A stretch of DNA of 64,000 bases from Bacillus sp. ISL-45 (GTDB lineage: Bacteria; Bacillota; Bacilli; Bacillales; Cytobacillaceae), in assembly GCF_018613195.1 (NCBI RefSeq), contig NZ_JAGGQQ010000023.1:1-64000 (forward strand). The letters run 5' to 3'. Below, piece by piece: positions 42,855 through 52,430 of the stretch. A program made the translations under genes and the position numbers. Each line of letters starts with the position of its first letter. The stretch's first letter is position 1. Below the pieces are notes generated by a model. That model was not told the origin of the DNA and did not search any database. It saw nothing but the letters and a program-made list of their open reading frames with translations.

Positions 42855-45800
42855 CTATTCTTTCATTCCTACTTTTTCTGAATCCATTTCTTCTGCTTCA
42901 GGAGCAATTGTCAAAGTTTCTGCATGCTGCAATTCTTCTTCATCATCAAAATCGCGCATTTCTATTTCTTTTTCATCGCCTGACAGGATCTTGACATCCA
43001 TACCAAGACTCTGAAGTTCTTTCATCAATACTTTGAATGATTCAGGAACGCCTGGTTCTGGTACGTTTTCACCTTTTACAATTGCTTCATACGTTTTAAC
43101 ACGTCCAACAACATCATCGGACTTGACGGTTAAGATTTCCTGCAATGTGTAAGCAGCGCCATATGCTTCAAGCGCCCAAACCTCCATCTCCCCGAATCGC
43201 TGTCCGCCGAACTGAGCTTTACCGCCAAGTGGCTGCTGCGTAACAAGTGAGTATGGTCCAGTAGAACGAGCATGAAGCTTATCGTCTACCATGTGAGCAA
43301 GCTTGATCATGTACATGACACCGACAGATACACGGTTATCGAATGGTTCACCTGTACGTCCATCATATAGGACAGTTTTCGCATCTCTGGCCATACCAGC
43401 TTCCTGGATTGTTGACCATACATCTTCCTCGCGAGCACCATCGAATACAGGTGAAGCAACATGGATTCCAAGGTAGCGCGCTGCCATACCAAGGTGAAGC
43501 TCAAGAACCTGACCGATGTTCATACGTGATGGTACGCCTAGTGGGTTAAGCATGATATCGACTGGTGTTCCGTCCGGCAGGAAAGGCATATCCTCTTCCG
43601 GAAGGATCTTCGAGATAACCCCTTTGTTACCGTGGCGTCCCGCCATCTTATCACCTTCAGAAATCTTACGCTTCTGAACGATGTAAGCACGGACAAGCTG
43701 GTTTACGCCAGGAGGAAGTTCGTCGCCATCTTCACGGTTGAACACTTTGACGTCAAGGACAATCCCGCCGCCGCCGTGTGGAACACGCAATGAAGTATCG
43801 CGTACTTCCCTAGCTTTTTCACCGAAAATCGCGTGAAGGAGACGTTCTTCCGCAGTCAATTCAGTAACCCCTTTAGGTGTTACCTTACCTACCAGAAGAT
43901 CTCCATCTTTCACTTCGGCACCGACACGGATGATTCCGCGCTCGTCAAGGTTTCTCAATGCATCTTCCCCGACGTTAGGGATATCGCGTGTGATTTCTTC
44001 AGGTCCAAGCTTCGTATCGCGGGACTCTGACTCGTATTCTTCTATATGGATGGATGTATAAACATCATCCTTAACGAGGCGCTCACTCATGATGATTGCA
44101 TCCTCGTAGTTATAACCATTCCATGTCATGAAGCCAACAAGTACGTTACGGCCAAGTGCAAGTTCTCCTGCTTCCATAGAAGGGCCATCAGCAAGGATTT
44201 CCCCTTTAACTACACGGTCACCAAGGCTTACGATTGGGCGCTGGTTATAACAAGTACCCTGATTGGAACGAATGAACTTTAGCATGCGGTATTTATCAAG
44301 GTCACCCTTAACTTCCTGGCCGTCTACTTCCGTAACACGGCGAACCCATACTTGACGCGCTTCAACGTGTTCTACAATTCCTTCATGCTTACAGATTACT
44401 GCTGCACCAGAATCCTTTGCGTTCACGTGCTCCATTCCCGTACCAACGATTGGTGCTTCCGGCTGCATTAACGGAACAGCCTGTCTTTGCATGTTCGCAC
44501 CCATTAGTGCACGGTTGGAGTCATCGTTTTCCAAGAATGGGATACACGCAGTCGCTGCGGATACAACCTGTTTAGGTGATACGTCCATATAATCGACGCG
44601 GTCACGCTTAACAACAGTGTTTTCACCGCGGAAACGGGCAATTACTTCATCATCAATGAAAGAACCATCTTCTGCTAGGCGGGCATTCGCCTGTGCAACT
44701 ACATAGTTATCTTCTTCATCAGCTGTTAAGTAATCGAAATGGCTTGTCACTTTTCCTGTTTCAGGGTCTACACGGCGGTATGGTGTCTCGATGAATCCGA
44801 AACGGTTAACCTTCGCGAAACTTGAAAGGGAGTTGATCAAACCGATGTTTGGACCTTCAGGCGTTTCAATCGGGCACATACGTCCGTAGTGGGAGTAGTG
44901 AACGTCACGCACTTCGAAGCCAGCGCGTTCACGTGTAAGACCACCAGGTCCCAATGCAGATAGACGCCTTTTATGTGTCAATTCAGCCAGCGGATTCGTC
45001 TGGTCCATGAACTGTGAAAGCTGGGAGCTTCCAAAGAACTCTTTAATGGACGCAATGACCGGGCGGATATTGATTAATTGCTGTGGTGTAATCGTATTTG
45101 TGTCCTGAATGGACATTCTTTCACGGACTACACGCTCCATTCTGGACAAACCAATACGGAATTGGTTCTGCAACAGCTCACCTACAGAACGAAGGCGTCT
45201 GTTTCCTAAATGGTCGATGTCATCTGTGTCACCAACACCATGCAGCAAGTTAAAGAAGTAGCTGATGGATGCAATGATATCAGCAGGCGTGATGTTTTTG
45301 ATCGGTTCAGGGACATAGGCATTACCTAAAACATTGATTTCTTTTTCGCCCTCATCGTTCGGAGCATAGATCTTAATGCTTTGTAAAGTTACATCCTCTT
45401 CAACCACGCCGCCGTAAGGGCTGAAATTCTTGAAGCCAACATCCTTCTCCAGCGCAGGAATGATCTTATCCAGAGTTCGGCGGTCTAAAGTGACTCCTTT
45501 TTCTGCAATAATTTCTCCTGTTTCAGGATCTACTAATGTTTCTGCAAGCTTTTGCCCGAATAAACGGTTTTTAATATGAAGCTTTTTGTTGATTTTATAA
45601 CGCCCTACATTTGCAAGGTCATAGCGCTTTGGATCAAAGAATCTTGAAACCAGCAAGCTTTTTGCATTGTCAACTGTAGGCGGTTCGCCAGGACGGAGAC
45701 GCTCGTAAATTTCCAGAAGCGCTTTTTCCGTGCTTTCCGTATTGTCTTTTTCAAGAGTATTACGGATATATTCGTTATCACCGATCAGATCAATGATTTC

Positions 45801-46415
45801 TTGATCAGAACCGAACCCTAATGCACGCAAAAGAACCGTAACAGGGAGCTTCCTCGTACGATCGATCCTTACATATACAACATCCTTGGCATCTGTTTCA
45901 TACTCTAACCAGGCGCCTCGGTTCGGAATAACGGTCGCAGTGAACCCTTTCTTCCCGTTCTTATCAAGTTTTCCACTGTAGTATACACTTGGTGAACGCA
46001 CTAACTGGGAAACGATAACCCTTTCAGCACCGTTAATTACAAACGTGCCAGTTTCTGTCATAAGCGGGAAATCGCCCATGAAGACATCCTGGTCCTTTAC
46101 TTCACCTGTTTCCTTATTCACAAGGCGGACCTTTACTCGCAATGGCGCAGAGTAAGTGACGTCTCTTTCTTTTGATTCTTCCACTGGATATTTCGGTTCG
46201 CCAAGACTGTAATCGATAAACTCTAACGATAAGTTACCAGTAAAGTCTTCAATCGGTGAAATGTCCTGGAACATTTCACGGAGGCCCTCATCAAGAAACC
46301 ACTGATAGGAAGAGGTTTGAATTTCAATCAAATTCGGCAATTCCAAAACTTCACTGATGCGAGCATAACTTCTACGTTGGCGGTGTCGTCCATACTGAAC
46401 TAGTTGACCTGTCAA
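42855..46415 (-). CDS. rpoB: DNA-directed RNA polymerase subunit beta
   Basis: Beta has 1186 residues. It has the rifampicin-binding cluster [20 protein letters not shown] (wild type), the flap, and the C-terminal [20 protein letters not shown]-like segment (here [15 protein letters not shown]). The frame opens with GTG at 46424, but that GTG is inside the ribosome binding site GAGGGGTG. The TTG at 46415 ([20 protein letters not shown]) is the family start. It lies behind its own promoter at 46636-46664. Confidence 0.98.
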   Translation of the reverse strand: MTGQLVQYGRHRQRRSYARISEVLELPNLIEIQTSSYQWFLDEGLREMFQDISPIEDFTGNLSLEFIDYSLGEPKYPVEESKERDVTYSAPLRVKVRLVNKETGEVKDQDVFMGDFPLMTETGTFVINGAERVIVSQLVRSPSVYYSGKLDKNGKKGFTATVIPNRGAWLEYETDAKDVVYVRIDRTRKLPVTVLLRALGFGSDQEIIDLIGDNEYIRNTLEKDNTESTEKALLEIYERLRPGEPPTVDNAKSLLVSRFFDPKRYDLANVGRYKINKKLHIKNRLFGQKLAETLVDPETGEIIAEKGVTLDRRTLDKIIPALEKDVGFKNFSPYGGVVEEDVTLQSIKIYAPNDEGEKEINVLGNAYVPEPIKNITPADIIASISYFFNLLHGVGDTDDIDHLGNRRLRSVGELLQNQFRIGLSRMERVVRERMSIQDTNTITPQQLINIRPVIASIKEFFGSSQLSQFMDQTNPLAELTHKRRLSALGPGGLTRERAGFEVRDVHYSHYGRMCPIETPEGPNIGLINSLSSFAKVNRFGFIETPYRRVDPETGKVTSHFDYLTADEEDNYVVAQANARLAEDGSFIDDEVIARFRGENTVVKRDRVDYMDVSPKQVVSAATACIPFLENDDSNRALMGANMQRQAVPLMQPEAPIVGTGMEHVNAKDSGAAVICKHEGIVEHVEARQVWVRRVTEVDGQEVKGDLDKYRMLKFIRSNQGTCYNQRPIVSLGDRVVKGEILADGPSMEAGELALGRNVLVGFMTWNGYNYEDAIIMSERLVKDDVYTSIHIEEYESESRDTKLGPEEITRDIPNVGEDALRNLDERGIIRVGAEVKDGDLLVGKVTPKGVTELTAEERLLHAIFGEKAREVRDTSLRVPHGGGGIVLDVKVFNREDGDELPPGVNQLVRAYIVQKRKISEGDKMAGRHGNKGVISKILPEEDMPFLPDGTPVDIMLNPLGVPSRMNIGQVLELHLGMAARYLGIHVASPVFDGAREEDVWSTIQEAGMARDAKTVLYDGRTGEPFDNRVSVGVMYMIKLAHMVDDKLHARSTGPYSLVTQQPLGGKAQFGGQRFGEMEVWALEAYGAAYTLQEILTVKSDDVVGRVKTYEAIVKGENVPEPGVPESFKVLMKELQSLGMDVKILSGDEKEIEMRDFDDEEELQHAETLTIAPEAEEMDSEKVGMKE

Positions 46416-46635
46416 CTGATTCACCCCTCAAATCAAGCGTTATTATTCATCTATCCCTGTCTTGTCCATGAAGTTTCCTCCATTTCAAAAGACAAAAAGA
46501 AAAAGGGTTTTCACCTAAAAACCACATTTCCTGCAACGAACAATTATTTTGTTAGTTTTCCCTTAATGCCCAAAATTATACAACTTTCGATGAAAATAGC
46601 AATTGAAAAGGAAACTAATATATTGGCATTTTATA

Positions 46636-46664
46636 ATATTAACATAGCGGTTTTCTCACGTCAA
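46636..46664 (-). promoter_or_regulatory. rpoBC promoter
   Basis: TTGACG (46659-46664), 17 bp and TAATAT (46636-46641) with a preceding TG. The -35 overlaps the ybxB stop codon, leaving a roughly 220-nt 5' UTR before rpoB with no gene in it. Confidence 0.75.
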
Positions 46665-47263
46665 CATTTAACAGATTTGAGAATAAAGTATCCTTTACTT
46701 TTCGCCGCAATGTCAACTTCGCCAAAAAGCTCTTTCATTTTTTCCATCGCGGACGGTGCACCCTGCTTCTTCTGGATGACCACCCAAAGCTCTCCGCCTT
46801 CAGCTAAATGAAGGAAGCTTTGTTCGAAAATATCATGCACAATCTTTTTCCCGGCACGGATCGGCGGGTTCGTAAGGATTGCATTGAATCCTTTTTCCTC
46901 CACTCCAGTCAGCCGGTCACTTTCATAGATTTTCACATTGTTCACTTTGTTTTCGGACGCATTTTCCTCAGCAAGCATAATCGCTCTTTCATTGACATCC
47001 ACCATGTGGACCATTGCATCAGGATAAGCCTTTGCTAGCGAAAGACCGATCGGCCCATAGCCACACCCAACATCAAGGATCAATCCATCAGCTTTATTCA
47101 GTTCGAACGTGTCGATCAACAACCTTGATCCAAAATCGACTTCCTTTTTCGAAAAAACACCACTGTCTGTCTTGAAGCGGAAGCTATTCCCCTTCAATTC
47201 ACTTTGCCATTTTACTGGATTGCTGTCAGTACTGGGTTTGCGGGAGTAGTAATGTTCAGTCAA
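46661..47263 (-). CDS. ybxB: class I SAM-dependent rRNA methyltransferase-like protein (YbxB, RsmC-type)
   Basis: This 200-residue protein resembles the C-terminal half of RsmC. It has the SAM motif ILDVGCGYGPIGLSLAK and the N6/N2 methyltransferase motif NPPIRAGK. RsmC methylates G1207 of 16S rRNA in E. coli, and the Bacillus substrate is less certain. The start is TTG at 47263 with GGAGGTGAG upstream. It lies between rplL and rpoB as in B. subtilis and has its own promoter. Confidence 0.88.
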   Translation of the reverse strand: MTEHYYSRKPSTDSNPVKWQSELKGNSFRFKTDSGVFSKKEVDFGSRLLIDTFELNKADGLILDVGCGYGPIGLSLAKAYPDAMVHMVDVNERAIMLAEENASENKVNNVKIYESDRLTGVEEKGFNAILTNPPIRAGKKIVHDIFEQSFLHLAEGGELWVVIQKKQGAPSAMEKMKELFGEVDIAAKSKGYFILKSVKC

Positions 47264-47327
47264 AATCTCTCACCTCCACGGGGACTCATTTGAAGAATGC
47301 GATCGCGGATTGCATTGCTACTGCGGT

Positions 47328-47356
47328 ATTATAAACTTTTTAAAATTAAAAAGCAA
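47328..47356 (-). promoter_or_regulatory. ybxB promoter
   Basis: TTGCTT (47351-47356), 17 bp and a perfect TATAAT (47328-47333). Confidence 0.72.
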
Positions 47357-47379
47357 AAATTGAACAAAGTTTAGTTTTG

Positions 47380-47683
47380 GGCTCTGTTTAATCCGGCTGT
47401 TGATTTTTGTTCCAGGCGCTTCGCTTTCCGCGGGGAAGAATTACGAAAAAGCCCTACTGCCGGCTTTTTCAAAGATCAAATTCTTCCTTGCAGTCCGGGA
47501 GCCTCCTCGGCACTTTTGGCGCCTGCGGGGTCTCCCGTGACTCGCTATTCCCGCAGGACATTGAATGAACTTCCCCGAAATTGCCCACGCACGATGAAAA
47601 TGCGTTAACATTTTCGGAGGAGTCTTCACGCCTTCCACCACAATCAACAGGAGGTAAGAACCAAATCTTGTTAAAACAGAGCC
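47380..47683. mobile_element. 304-bp element with terminal inverted repeats
   Basis: The ends are GGCTCTGTTTAA and TTAAAACAGAGCC, an inverted repeat of about 12 bp. The GC-rich interior (GGCGCTTCGCTTTCCGCGGGG, TCTCCCGTGACTCGCTATTC) resembles a repeat I recall as common between Bacillaceae genes. A nested AT-rich palindrome (GAAGAATT...AATTCTTC, holding AAAAAGCC/GGCTTTTT) sits inside. No matching target-site duplication and no ORF were seen. It fills most of the ybxB-rplL gap. Confidence 0.6.
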
Positions 47684-47744
47684 TTTATCAACTTGAATGA
47701 ATCATAACCCCGCCGATTTTAACGTTAACCAGCTAGCAGGATAG

Positions 47745-47784
47745 AAGCGAAAAAAAAGCCCGCTTTAGCAGCGAGCTTTTTATT
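47745..47784 (-). terminator. rplL terminator
   Basis: On the minus strand AAAGCTCGCT-GCTAA-AGCGGGCTTT forms a stem followed by a run of T. Confidence 0.88.
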
Positions 47785-47794
47785 GTAAGGTTGA

Positions 47795-48157
47795 TTACTT
47801 AACTTCGACGTTAGCTCCAACTTCTTCAAGCTTAGCTTTGATTTCTTCAGCTTCTTCTTTAGAAACGCCTTCTTTAAGAGCTTTAGGAGCGTTGTCAACA
47901 ACTTCTTTCGCTTCCTTAAGTCCAAGACCAGTGATTTCACGAACAACTTTGATAACCTTGATCTTCTGGTCGCCAGCAGATGCAAGAACTACGTCAAATT
48001 CAGTTTGTTCTTCAACAGCAGCTCCAGCAGCTCCACCCATCATAGCAACTGGTGCAGCAGCAGTTACGCCGAATTCTTCTTCGATTGCTTTTACTAGATC
48101 GTTAAGTTCTAAAACAGTCATATTTTTAACTGCTTCAATGATTTGTTCTTGAGTCAT
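47795..48157 (-). CDS. rplL: 50S ribosomal protein L7/L12
   Basis: L7/L12 has 120 residues. The N-terminal dimerisation helices are joined by a flexible Ala-rich hinge ([18 protein letters not shown]) to the C-terminal factor-binding domain ([20 protein letters not shown]). Multiple copies on L10 recruit translation GTPases. AAGGAGG lies upstream. It follows rplJ by 58 bp. Confidence 0.98.
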   Translation of the reverse strand: MTQEQIIEAVKNMTVLELNDLVKAIEEEFGVTAAAPVAMMGGAAGAAVEEQTEFDVVLASAGDQKIKVIKVVREITGLGLKEAKEVVDNAPKALKEGVSKEEAEEIKAKLEEVGANVEVK

Positions 48158-48215
48158 GATTATTTTCCTCCTTGAAATTGGTTAGTTTTTTTATTGTTAA
48201 ACCGTAAAAATTAAC

Positions 48216-48716
48216 TTACGCGCCTTGTTCTTCCTTCTGTTCCGCAACTGCCTTTGTAGCAAGAGCAAGATTGCGGATTGGAGCTTGAAGTACGCTGAGT
48301 AGCATAGAAAGTAGCCCTTCGCGAGACGGTAGGTCTGCAAGTGCCTTGATTTCTTCTACTGTAACGATGTTGCCTTCAACTACGCCCGCCTTGATTTCAA
48401 GCGCTTCATGCTTTTTAGCGAATTCGTTAAGAATCTTCGCTGGTGCAACTACATCTTCAGTACTGAACGCGATTGCGTTAGGACCTGTTAAAGATGTGTT
48501 TAAGTCAGCAAGTTCAGCAGCTTCAGCAGCACGGCGTGTCATAGAGTTTTTGTAAACTTTGAATTCTACGCCAGCTTCACGAAGCTCTTTACGAAGTTCA
48601 GTTACTTCAGAAACTGTAAGTCCGCGGTAATCAACAACGATTGTTGATTTGCTTTCTTTTAGTTTGCCAGCAATCTCGTCAACGATTTGCTTTTTTACTT
48701 CAATAACTTTGCTCAT
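48216..48716 (-). CDS. rplJ: 50S ribosomal protein L10
   Basis: L10 has 166 residues and begins [20 protein letters not shown]. It anchors the L7/L12 stalk to 23S rRNA. Its C-terminal helix ([20 protein letters not shown]) binds the L12 dimers. The frame extends to 48743, but CAGGAGGTG directly precedes the ATG at 48716. An L10 leader with attenuator lies upstream. Confidence 0.98.
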   Translation of the reverse strand: MSKVIEVKKQIVDEIAGKLKESKSTIVVDYRGLTVSEVTELRKELREAGVEFKVYKNSMTRRAAEAAELADLNTSLTGPNAIAFSTEDVVAPAKILNEFAKKHEALEIKAGVVEGNIVTVEEIKALADLPSREGLLSMLLSVLQAPIRNLALATKAVAEQKEEQGA

Positions 48717-48756
48717 CCTTACACCTCCTGTAGATTTCTGCATTTATACCGATCAA

Positions 48757-48895
48757 ATAAAAACCTCCGCATCTGGACAGACACGGAGGAAGTATACAAT
48801 AGTAAAAGTGTAGCTCTATCGTATGACCTCGGCAGGTTATTAAGCTATAAGCCCCTGCTGTCTGCGGTACAAATGTTATTTTATTTTCACAACAA
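48757..48895 (-). promoter_or_regulatory. L10 leader with transcription attenuator
   Basis: The 5' UTR of rplJ carries a complex fold and ends in CCTCCG...CGGAGG followed by TTTTTATTT (48757-48791). The arrangement is that of the Bacillales L10 leader, where L10-L12 binding favours termination. Confidence 0.8.
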
Positions 48896-48900
48896 GAAGA

Positions 48901-48929
48901 ATTATATCTAATGCTTCTTTAATTGTCAA
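48901..48929 (-). promoter_or_regulatory. rplJL promoter
   Basis: Consensus sigma-A promoter: TTGACA (48924-48929), 17 bp and TATAAT (48901-48906). Confidence 0.92.
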
Positions 48930-48935
48930 ATACTA

Positions 48936-49628
48936 TTATTTTACAGTTGAAGGATCTACTTTAACGCCAGGTCCCATTGTAGTGGAGATCGTAACGTTCT
49001 TCATGTAAGTTCCTTTTGCTGCAGCTGGCTTAACCTTCATCATAGTTTCGAAGATTGTGTTGAAGTTTTCAACAAGCTTGCCGTCTTCGAAAGAAACTTT
49101 TCCGATAGGTACATGGATGTTACCAGACTTATCAACGCGGTATTCTACTTTACCTGCTTTGATTTCGTTAACTGCCTTCGTTACATCGAAAGTAACTGTG
49201 CCAGTCTTAGGGTTTGGCATTAAGCCTTTAGGTCCCAATACGCGGCCAAGCTTACCAACTTCACCCATCATGTCAGGTGTAGCTACGATTACATCAAAGT
49301 CGAACCAGCCTTGCTGGATCTTAGTGATGTATTCTGCATCGCCAACATAGTCTGCGCCAGCAGCTTCTGCTTCTTTTAACTTTTCGCCTTTAGCGAATAC
49401 TAGAACACGTTGAGTTTTACCAGTACCGTTTGGAAGCACAACCGCTCCACGGATTTGCTGGTCAGCTTTCTTAGGGTCTACGCCCAAACGGAAAGCAGCT
49501 TCAACTGTAGCGTCGAATTTCACAGTGCTTGTCTTCTTAGCAAGCTCAACTGCTTCAGCAGCTGTATATGCTTGAGAGCGATCTACAAGCTTTACAGCTT
49601 CTAGATACTTTTTACCTTTTTTTGCCAT
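48936..49628 (-). CDS. rplA: 50S ribosomal protein L1
   Basis: L1 has 230 residues and begins [20 protein letters not shown]. It forms the mobile L1 stalk that moves E-site tRNA, and in many bacteria it represses its own operon. It contains [20 protein letters not shown]. It is separated from rplK by an unusual 231-bp repeat-bearing gap. Confidence 0.98.
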   Translation of the reverse strand: MAKKGKKYLEAVKLVDRSQAYTAAEAVELAKKTSTVKFDATVEAAFRLGVDPKKADQQIRGAVVLPNGTGKTQRVLVFAKGEKLKEAEAAGADYVGDAEYITKIQQGWFDFDVIVATPDMMGEVGKLGRVLGPKGLMPNPKTGTVTFDVTKAVNEIKAGKVEYRVDKSGNIHVPIGKVSFEDGKLVENFNTIFETMMKVKPAAAKGTYMKNVTISTTMGPGVKVDPSTVK

Positions 49629-49675
49629 TTTAATTTCCTCCTATATTGTGGTTTTAACGGAATAACCTCCCACTT

Positions 49676-49790
49676 TGAAAAGCGGAGGCACCTTTGTCAG
49701 GTGCCAAAGCCAGACAAGTTGAAAAGCGAAGGCGCCGTATGACGTCTAAGCTTGGCAACGAAAAGCGAAGGCGCCATAAAGGCGCCGTAT
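49676..49790 (+). repeat. short GGCGCC/GGTGCC repeats between rplK and rplA
   Basis: Three related stretches AAAAGCGGAGGCACC, AAAAGCGAAGGCGCC and AAAAGCGAAGGCGCC occur within 115 bp, each linked to small inverted repeats (GGCACC/GGTGCC, GGCGCC). They resemble the end of the element found after salA. Confidence 0.6.
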
Positions 49791-49859
49791 CAGACAGATA
49801 AAAGGTTGCGAGTGAAATCAAATTCAGCTACGCAACCTATCAATCCTCTGCAGCAGAAA

Positions 49860-50285
49860 TTAGTCTTCGATAGTGATTCCCATGCTGCGTGCAGTACCTT
49901 CAACCATGCGCATTGCTGCTTCAACGCTAGCTGCGTTAAGGTCAGGCATTTTCTGTTCAGCAATCTCACGTACTTTCTCACGCTTGACTGTTGCTACTTT
50001 ATTACGGTTTGGTTCACCAGAACCAGACTGGATTCCAGCTGCTACCTTCAAAAGAACTGCAGCAGGAGGAGTTTTCGTAATAAATGTAAATGAACGGTCT
50101 TCAAAAACCGTAATTTCAACAGGAATGATTAATCCAGCTTGATCAGCTGTACGAGCGTTAAACTCCTTACAGAATCCCATGATGTTAACACCGGCTTGAC
50201 CTAGTGCAGGTCCAACTGGTGGTGCCGGATTGGCTTTGCCAGCAGGGATTTGCAACTTAACCATCTTAATTACTTTTTTAGCCAC
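49860..50285 (-). CDS. rplK: 50S ribosomal protein L11
   Basis: L11 has 141 residues and begins [20 protein letters not shown]. It forms the stalk base with the thiostrepton site and activates RelA on starved ribosomes. The start is GTG at 50285 with AAGGAGGTG upstream; the earlier GTG at 50294 falls inside that ribosome binding site. Confidence 0.98.
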   Translation of the reverse strand: MAKKVIKMVKLQIPAGKANPAPPVGPALGQAGVNIMGFCKEFNARTADQAGLIIPVEITVFEDRSFTFITKTPPAAVLLKVAAGIQSGSGEPNRNKVATVKREKVREIAEQKMPDLNAASVEAAMRMVEGTARSMGITIED

Positions 50286-50312
50286 GAGACACACCTCCTT
50301 AAAGTCCGTGAT

Positions 50313-50340
50313 GTGGTAATAGGGGATTTTCCCCTCCCAC
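50313..50340 (-). promoter_or_regulatory. hairpin in rplK leader
   Basis: GTGGGAGGGG...CCCCTATTACCAC folds into a two-part stem about 30 bases upstream of the rplK ribosome binding site. A role in L1 or L11 autoregulation is possible. Further upstream, TTGACA at 50387-50392 is a -35 candidate without a convincing -10. Confidence 0.4.
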
Positions 50341-50458
50341 TCATTTTAAAAGTCTTTATATAAAATAAAGAACTTGACATATAATCTGTCAATCGTCCAA
50401 GACATACTGACCTATGAAATATTAACACTTTTTAAAGTTGATTTCAAGCCATTTCAAA

Positions 50459-50995
50459 TTATATTTTTTCAATCTGCGAAAATTCGAGCTCTACCGGAGT
50501 ATCGCGGCCGAACATATTGACAAGAACTTTAAGCTTAGCCTTGTCCTTATCGATTTCTTCGATTGTCCCTGTGAAGTTGGCGAACGGCCCTTCGCTTACC
50601 TGGACAGTTTCACCAAGTTCGAAGTTGATATCAACCTTCTTCTCCACCATACCCATGCGCTTGAGGATGAATGTTGCTTCTTCAGGCAATAACGCGGTTG
50701 GTTTTGATCCTGCACCAGCTGAGCCAACAAATCCAGTCACACCCGGCGTATTGCGGACAACATACCAGGAATCATCTGTCATAACCAATTCTACCAGGAC
50801 ATAACCAGGGAAAGTCTTTCTCTTAACAACTTTCTTTTTACCATTTTTGAAATCTGTTTCTTCTTCTTCAGGTACGATCACCCGGAAAATCTTATCTTGC
50901 ATGCCCATTGTTTCAACACGCTTTTCAAGATTCGTCTTGACCTTGTTCTCGTAGCCTGAGTAAGTATGCACTACATACCAATTCTTTTCCATCAT
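50459..50995 (-). CDS. nusG: transcription termination/antitermination protein NusG
   Basis: NusG has 178 residues. The NGN domain (EKNWYVVHTYSGYENKVKTN) binds RNA polymerase, and the C-terminal KOW domain (GPFANFTGTIEEIDKDKAKL) follows. In Bacillus it stimulates sequence-specific pausing. Two ATGs (50995, 50992) start the frame. The only Shine-Dalgarno-like GGGGAGGG lies about 20 bases upstream, inside a small hairpin (GAGGGAC...GTCCTC). Confidence 0.96.
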   Translation of the reverse strand: MMEKNWYVVHTYSGYENKVKTNLEKRVETMGMQDKIFRVIVPEEEETDFKNGKKKVVKRKTFPGYVLVELVMTDDSWYVVRNTPGVTGFVGSAGAGSKPTALLPEEATFILKRMGMVEKKVDINFELGETVQVSEGPFANFTGTIEEIDKDKAKLKVLVNMFGRDTPVELEFSQIEKI

Positions 50996-51095
50996 CGAGG
51001 ACTAATTCGTCCGTCCCTCCCCATTTCCAGACGCCCGGGCGTTACCGTCATGTGTAAACGGCAGCCCCGGCATTGAATGCGAATTTTTTCAAGCA

Positions 51096-51124
51096 AATAA
51101 AAAACCCGTTATCCGGGCTTTTAA
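51096..51124 (-). terminator. terminator between secE and nusG
   Basis: On the minus strand AAAAGCCCG-GATAA-CGGGTTTTTT is a compact intrinsic terminator. nusG must then be reached by read-through or have its own promoter. The leader after it holds the perfect 12-bp palindrome ACGCCCGGGCGT (51031-51042). Confidence 0.8.
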
Positions 51125-51171
51125 ACTTGTCCTGCGTTTATATTTTCCATTATACCATGAGTACGTATTGG

Positions 51172-51354
51172 TTATTCAAGAATTAAGCGAATCAATTCAG
51201 AAATACCAAGGTCTAACACTGCGAAGAATAGAGCAGCAAAAGCAACTGTAGACAGAACCGTAATCGTGTAGCGAGTTAGTTCTTTGCGTCTAGGCCAGCT
51301 GACCTTCCTCATTTCACGTCCAACTTCACTGAAAAAATTAGTGATGCGCTGCAT
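51172..51354 (-). CDS. secE: preprotein translocase subunit SecE
   Basis: This is the short 60-residue Gram-positive SecE with a single transmembrane helix (ITVLSTVAFAALFFAVLDLG) after the amphipathic segment VGREMRKVSWPRRKELTRYT. It clamps SecY in the translocon. GGAGGTTAC lies upstream. It lies between rpmGB and nusG. Confidence 0.97.
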   Translation of the reverse strand: MQRITNFFSEVGREMRKVSWPRRKELTRYTITVLSTVAFAALFFAVLDLGISELIRLILE

Positions 51355-51405
51355 TTTGTAACCTCCAACTTATCGGAATTCCATATGATGATCTATCTGA
51401 AAACC

Positions 51406-51555
51406 TTATTTCGTTTCCTTATGAACTGTATGGGCACCGCAGTTGCTGCAGTACTTTTTCAGCTCCAGCCGTTCTGTTTGCGTTTGCTTGTTGCTCGGTG
51501 TGGAATAATTGCGGGAACCGCATTCCTGACAAACAAGAGTCACTTTGTTGTTCAT
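51406..51555 (-). CDS. rpmGB: 50S ribosomal protein L33 (zinc-binding type)
   Basis: This 49-residue protein is read directly from the minus strand: [20 protein letters not shown], then [20 protein letters not shown] and [10 protein letters not shown]9-x2-C12 and C36-x2-C39 form the zinc site. It is the L33 that precedes secE in Bacillus. The start at 51555 has a modest GGGTG nine bases before; a GTG two codons earlier is an alternative. Confidence 0.95.
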   Translation of the reverse strand: MNNKVTLVCQECGSRNYSTPSNKQTQTERLELKKYCSNCGAHTVHKETK

Positions 51556-51628
51556 TGACACTTACACCCGCTTCAACAGGCTGATTCCAATCTGATACCA
51601 TGAAACCGCCATCTATAATATCTTTAAA

Positions 51629-51657
51629 AAGATACCACGGCTGATAGCCTGTGTCAA
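51629..51657 (-). promoter_or_regulatory. rpmGB-secE promoter
   Basis: TTGACA (51652-51657), 17 bp and TATCTT (51629-51634). Confidence 0.8.
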
Positions 51658-51711
51658 TAAGGGTTTAAGAGATTAAAAGTCAGTTTTGCGGCTATTTTTC
51701 GGCAATTCAAC

Positions 51712-52362
51712 CTACACTGACAGCTCTCTCAGCTCAAGATACCTCTCCAGCTTCCGCTTCACGCGCTGAAGCGCATTGTCGATTGACTTGACATGGCGAT
51801 TCAGCTCTTCAGAAATTTCCTGATAGGATTGTCCGTCCAAATATAATGCGAGCACTTTTCGTTCAAGGTCACTCAGCAGCTCAGACATTTTCACTTCAAT
51901 CTGGTCAAACTCTTCCTGATTAATAAATAATTCTTCGGGGTCCATCACTTTGGCTCCGGATAAAACATCCATCAGTGTCCTGTCCGATTCTTCATCATAT
52001 ATCGGCTTGTCCAGGGAAACATAGGAGTTAAGAGGGATATGTTTTTGCCTTGTGGCCGTCTTGATGGCCGTAATGATCTGACGGGTAATGCATAGTTCTG
52101 CAAATGCTTTGAATGATGTCAGCTTGTCCTCACGGAAATCACGGATCGCTTTATATAAGCCGATCATTCCTTCCTGCACGATGTCCTCTTTATCTGCTCC
52201 AATCAGGAAATATGAACGTGCTTTCGCCCGAACAAAATTCCTGTATTTGTGAATCAGAAAATCAAGTGCATCACTTTCTCCTCTGTGTACCGCTTCTATA
52301 ATTTCTTCATCTTCCAGCAATAAATAAGAGTCATTTGAACGATTCCCGATGTCAGCACTCAT
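51712..52362 (-). CDS. sigH: RNA polymerase sigma factor SigH
   Basis: SigH (Spo0H) has 216 residues and directs transition-state and early sporulation transcription (spo0A, spo0F, kinA, ftsZ P2 in B. subtilis). Region 2 contains FLIHKYRNFVRAKARSYFLI and DIVQEGMIGLYKAIRDF. Region 4 is VLALYLDGQSYQEISEELNR. GGGGGGAT lies upstream. A sigma-A promoter sits at 52397-52426. Confidence 0.97.
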   Translation of the reverse strand: MSADIGNRSNDSYLLLEDEEIIEAVHRGESDALDFLIHKYRNFVRAKARSYFLIGADKEDIVQEGMIGLYKAIRDFREDKLTSFKAFAELCITRQIITAIKTATRQKHIPLNSYVSLDKPIYDEESDRTLMDVLSGAKVMDPEELFINQEEFDQIEVKMSELLSDLERKVLALYLDGQSYQEISEELNRHVKSIDNALQRVKRKLERYLELRELSV

Positions 52363-52396
52363 TTCGATCCCCCCGCCCGCACATACAGTTAGAAAT

Positions 52397-52426
52397 ATTA
52401 TACAGCAGGCGTTTTTAAGGCGTCAA
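52397..52426 (-). promoter_or_regulatory. sigH promoter
   Basis: TTGACG (52421-52426), 18 bp and TATAAT (52397-52402), just downstream of the rae1 stop codon. In B. subtilis the corresponding promoter is repressed by AbrB. Confidence 0.75.
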
Positions 52427-52430
52427 CAGG

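Noticed and set aside
47441-47647. A minus-strand ORF in the ybxB-rplL gap
   Set aside because: It lies entirely within the 304-bp inverted-repeat element and has the composition of the repeat, not of a gene.
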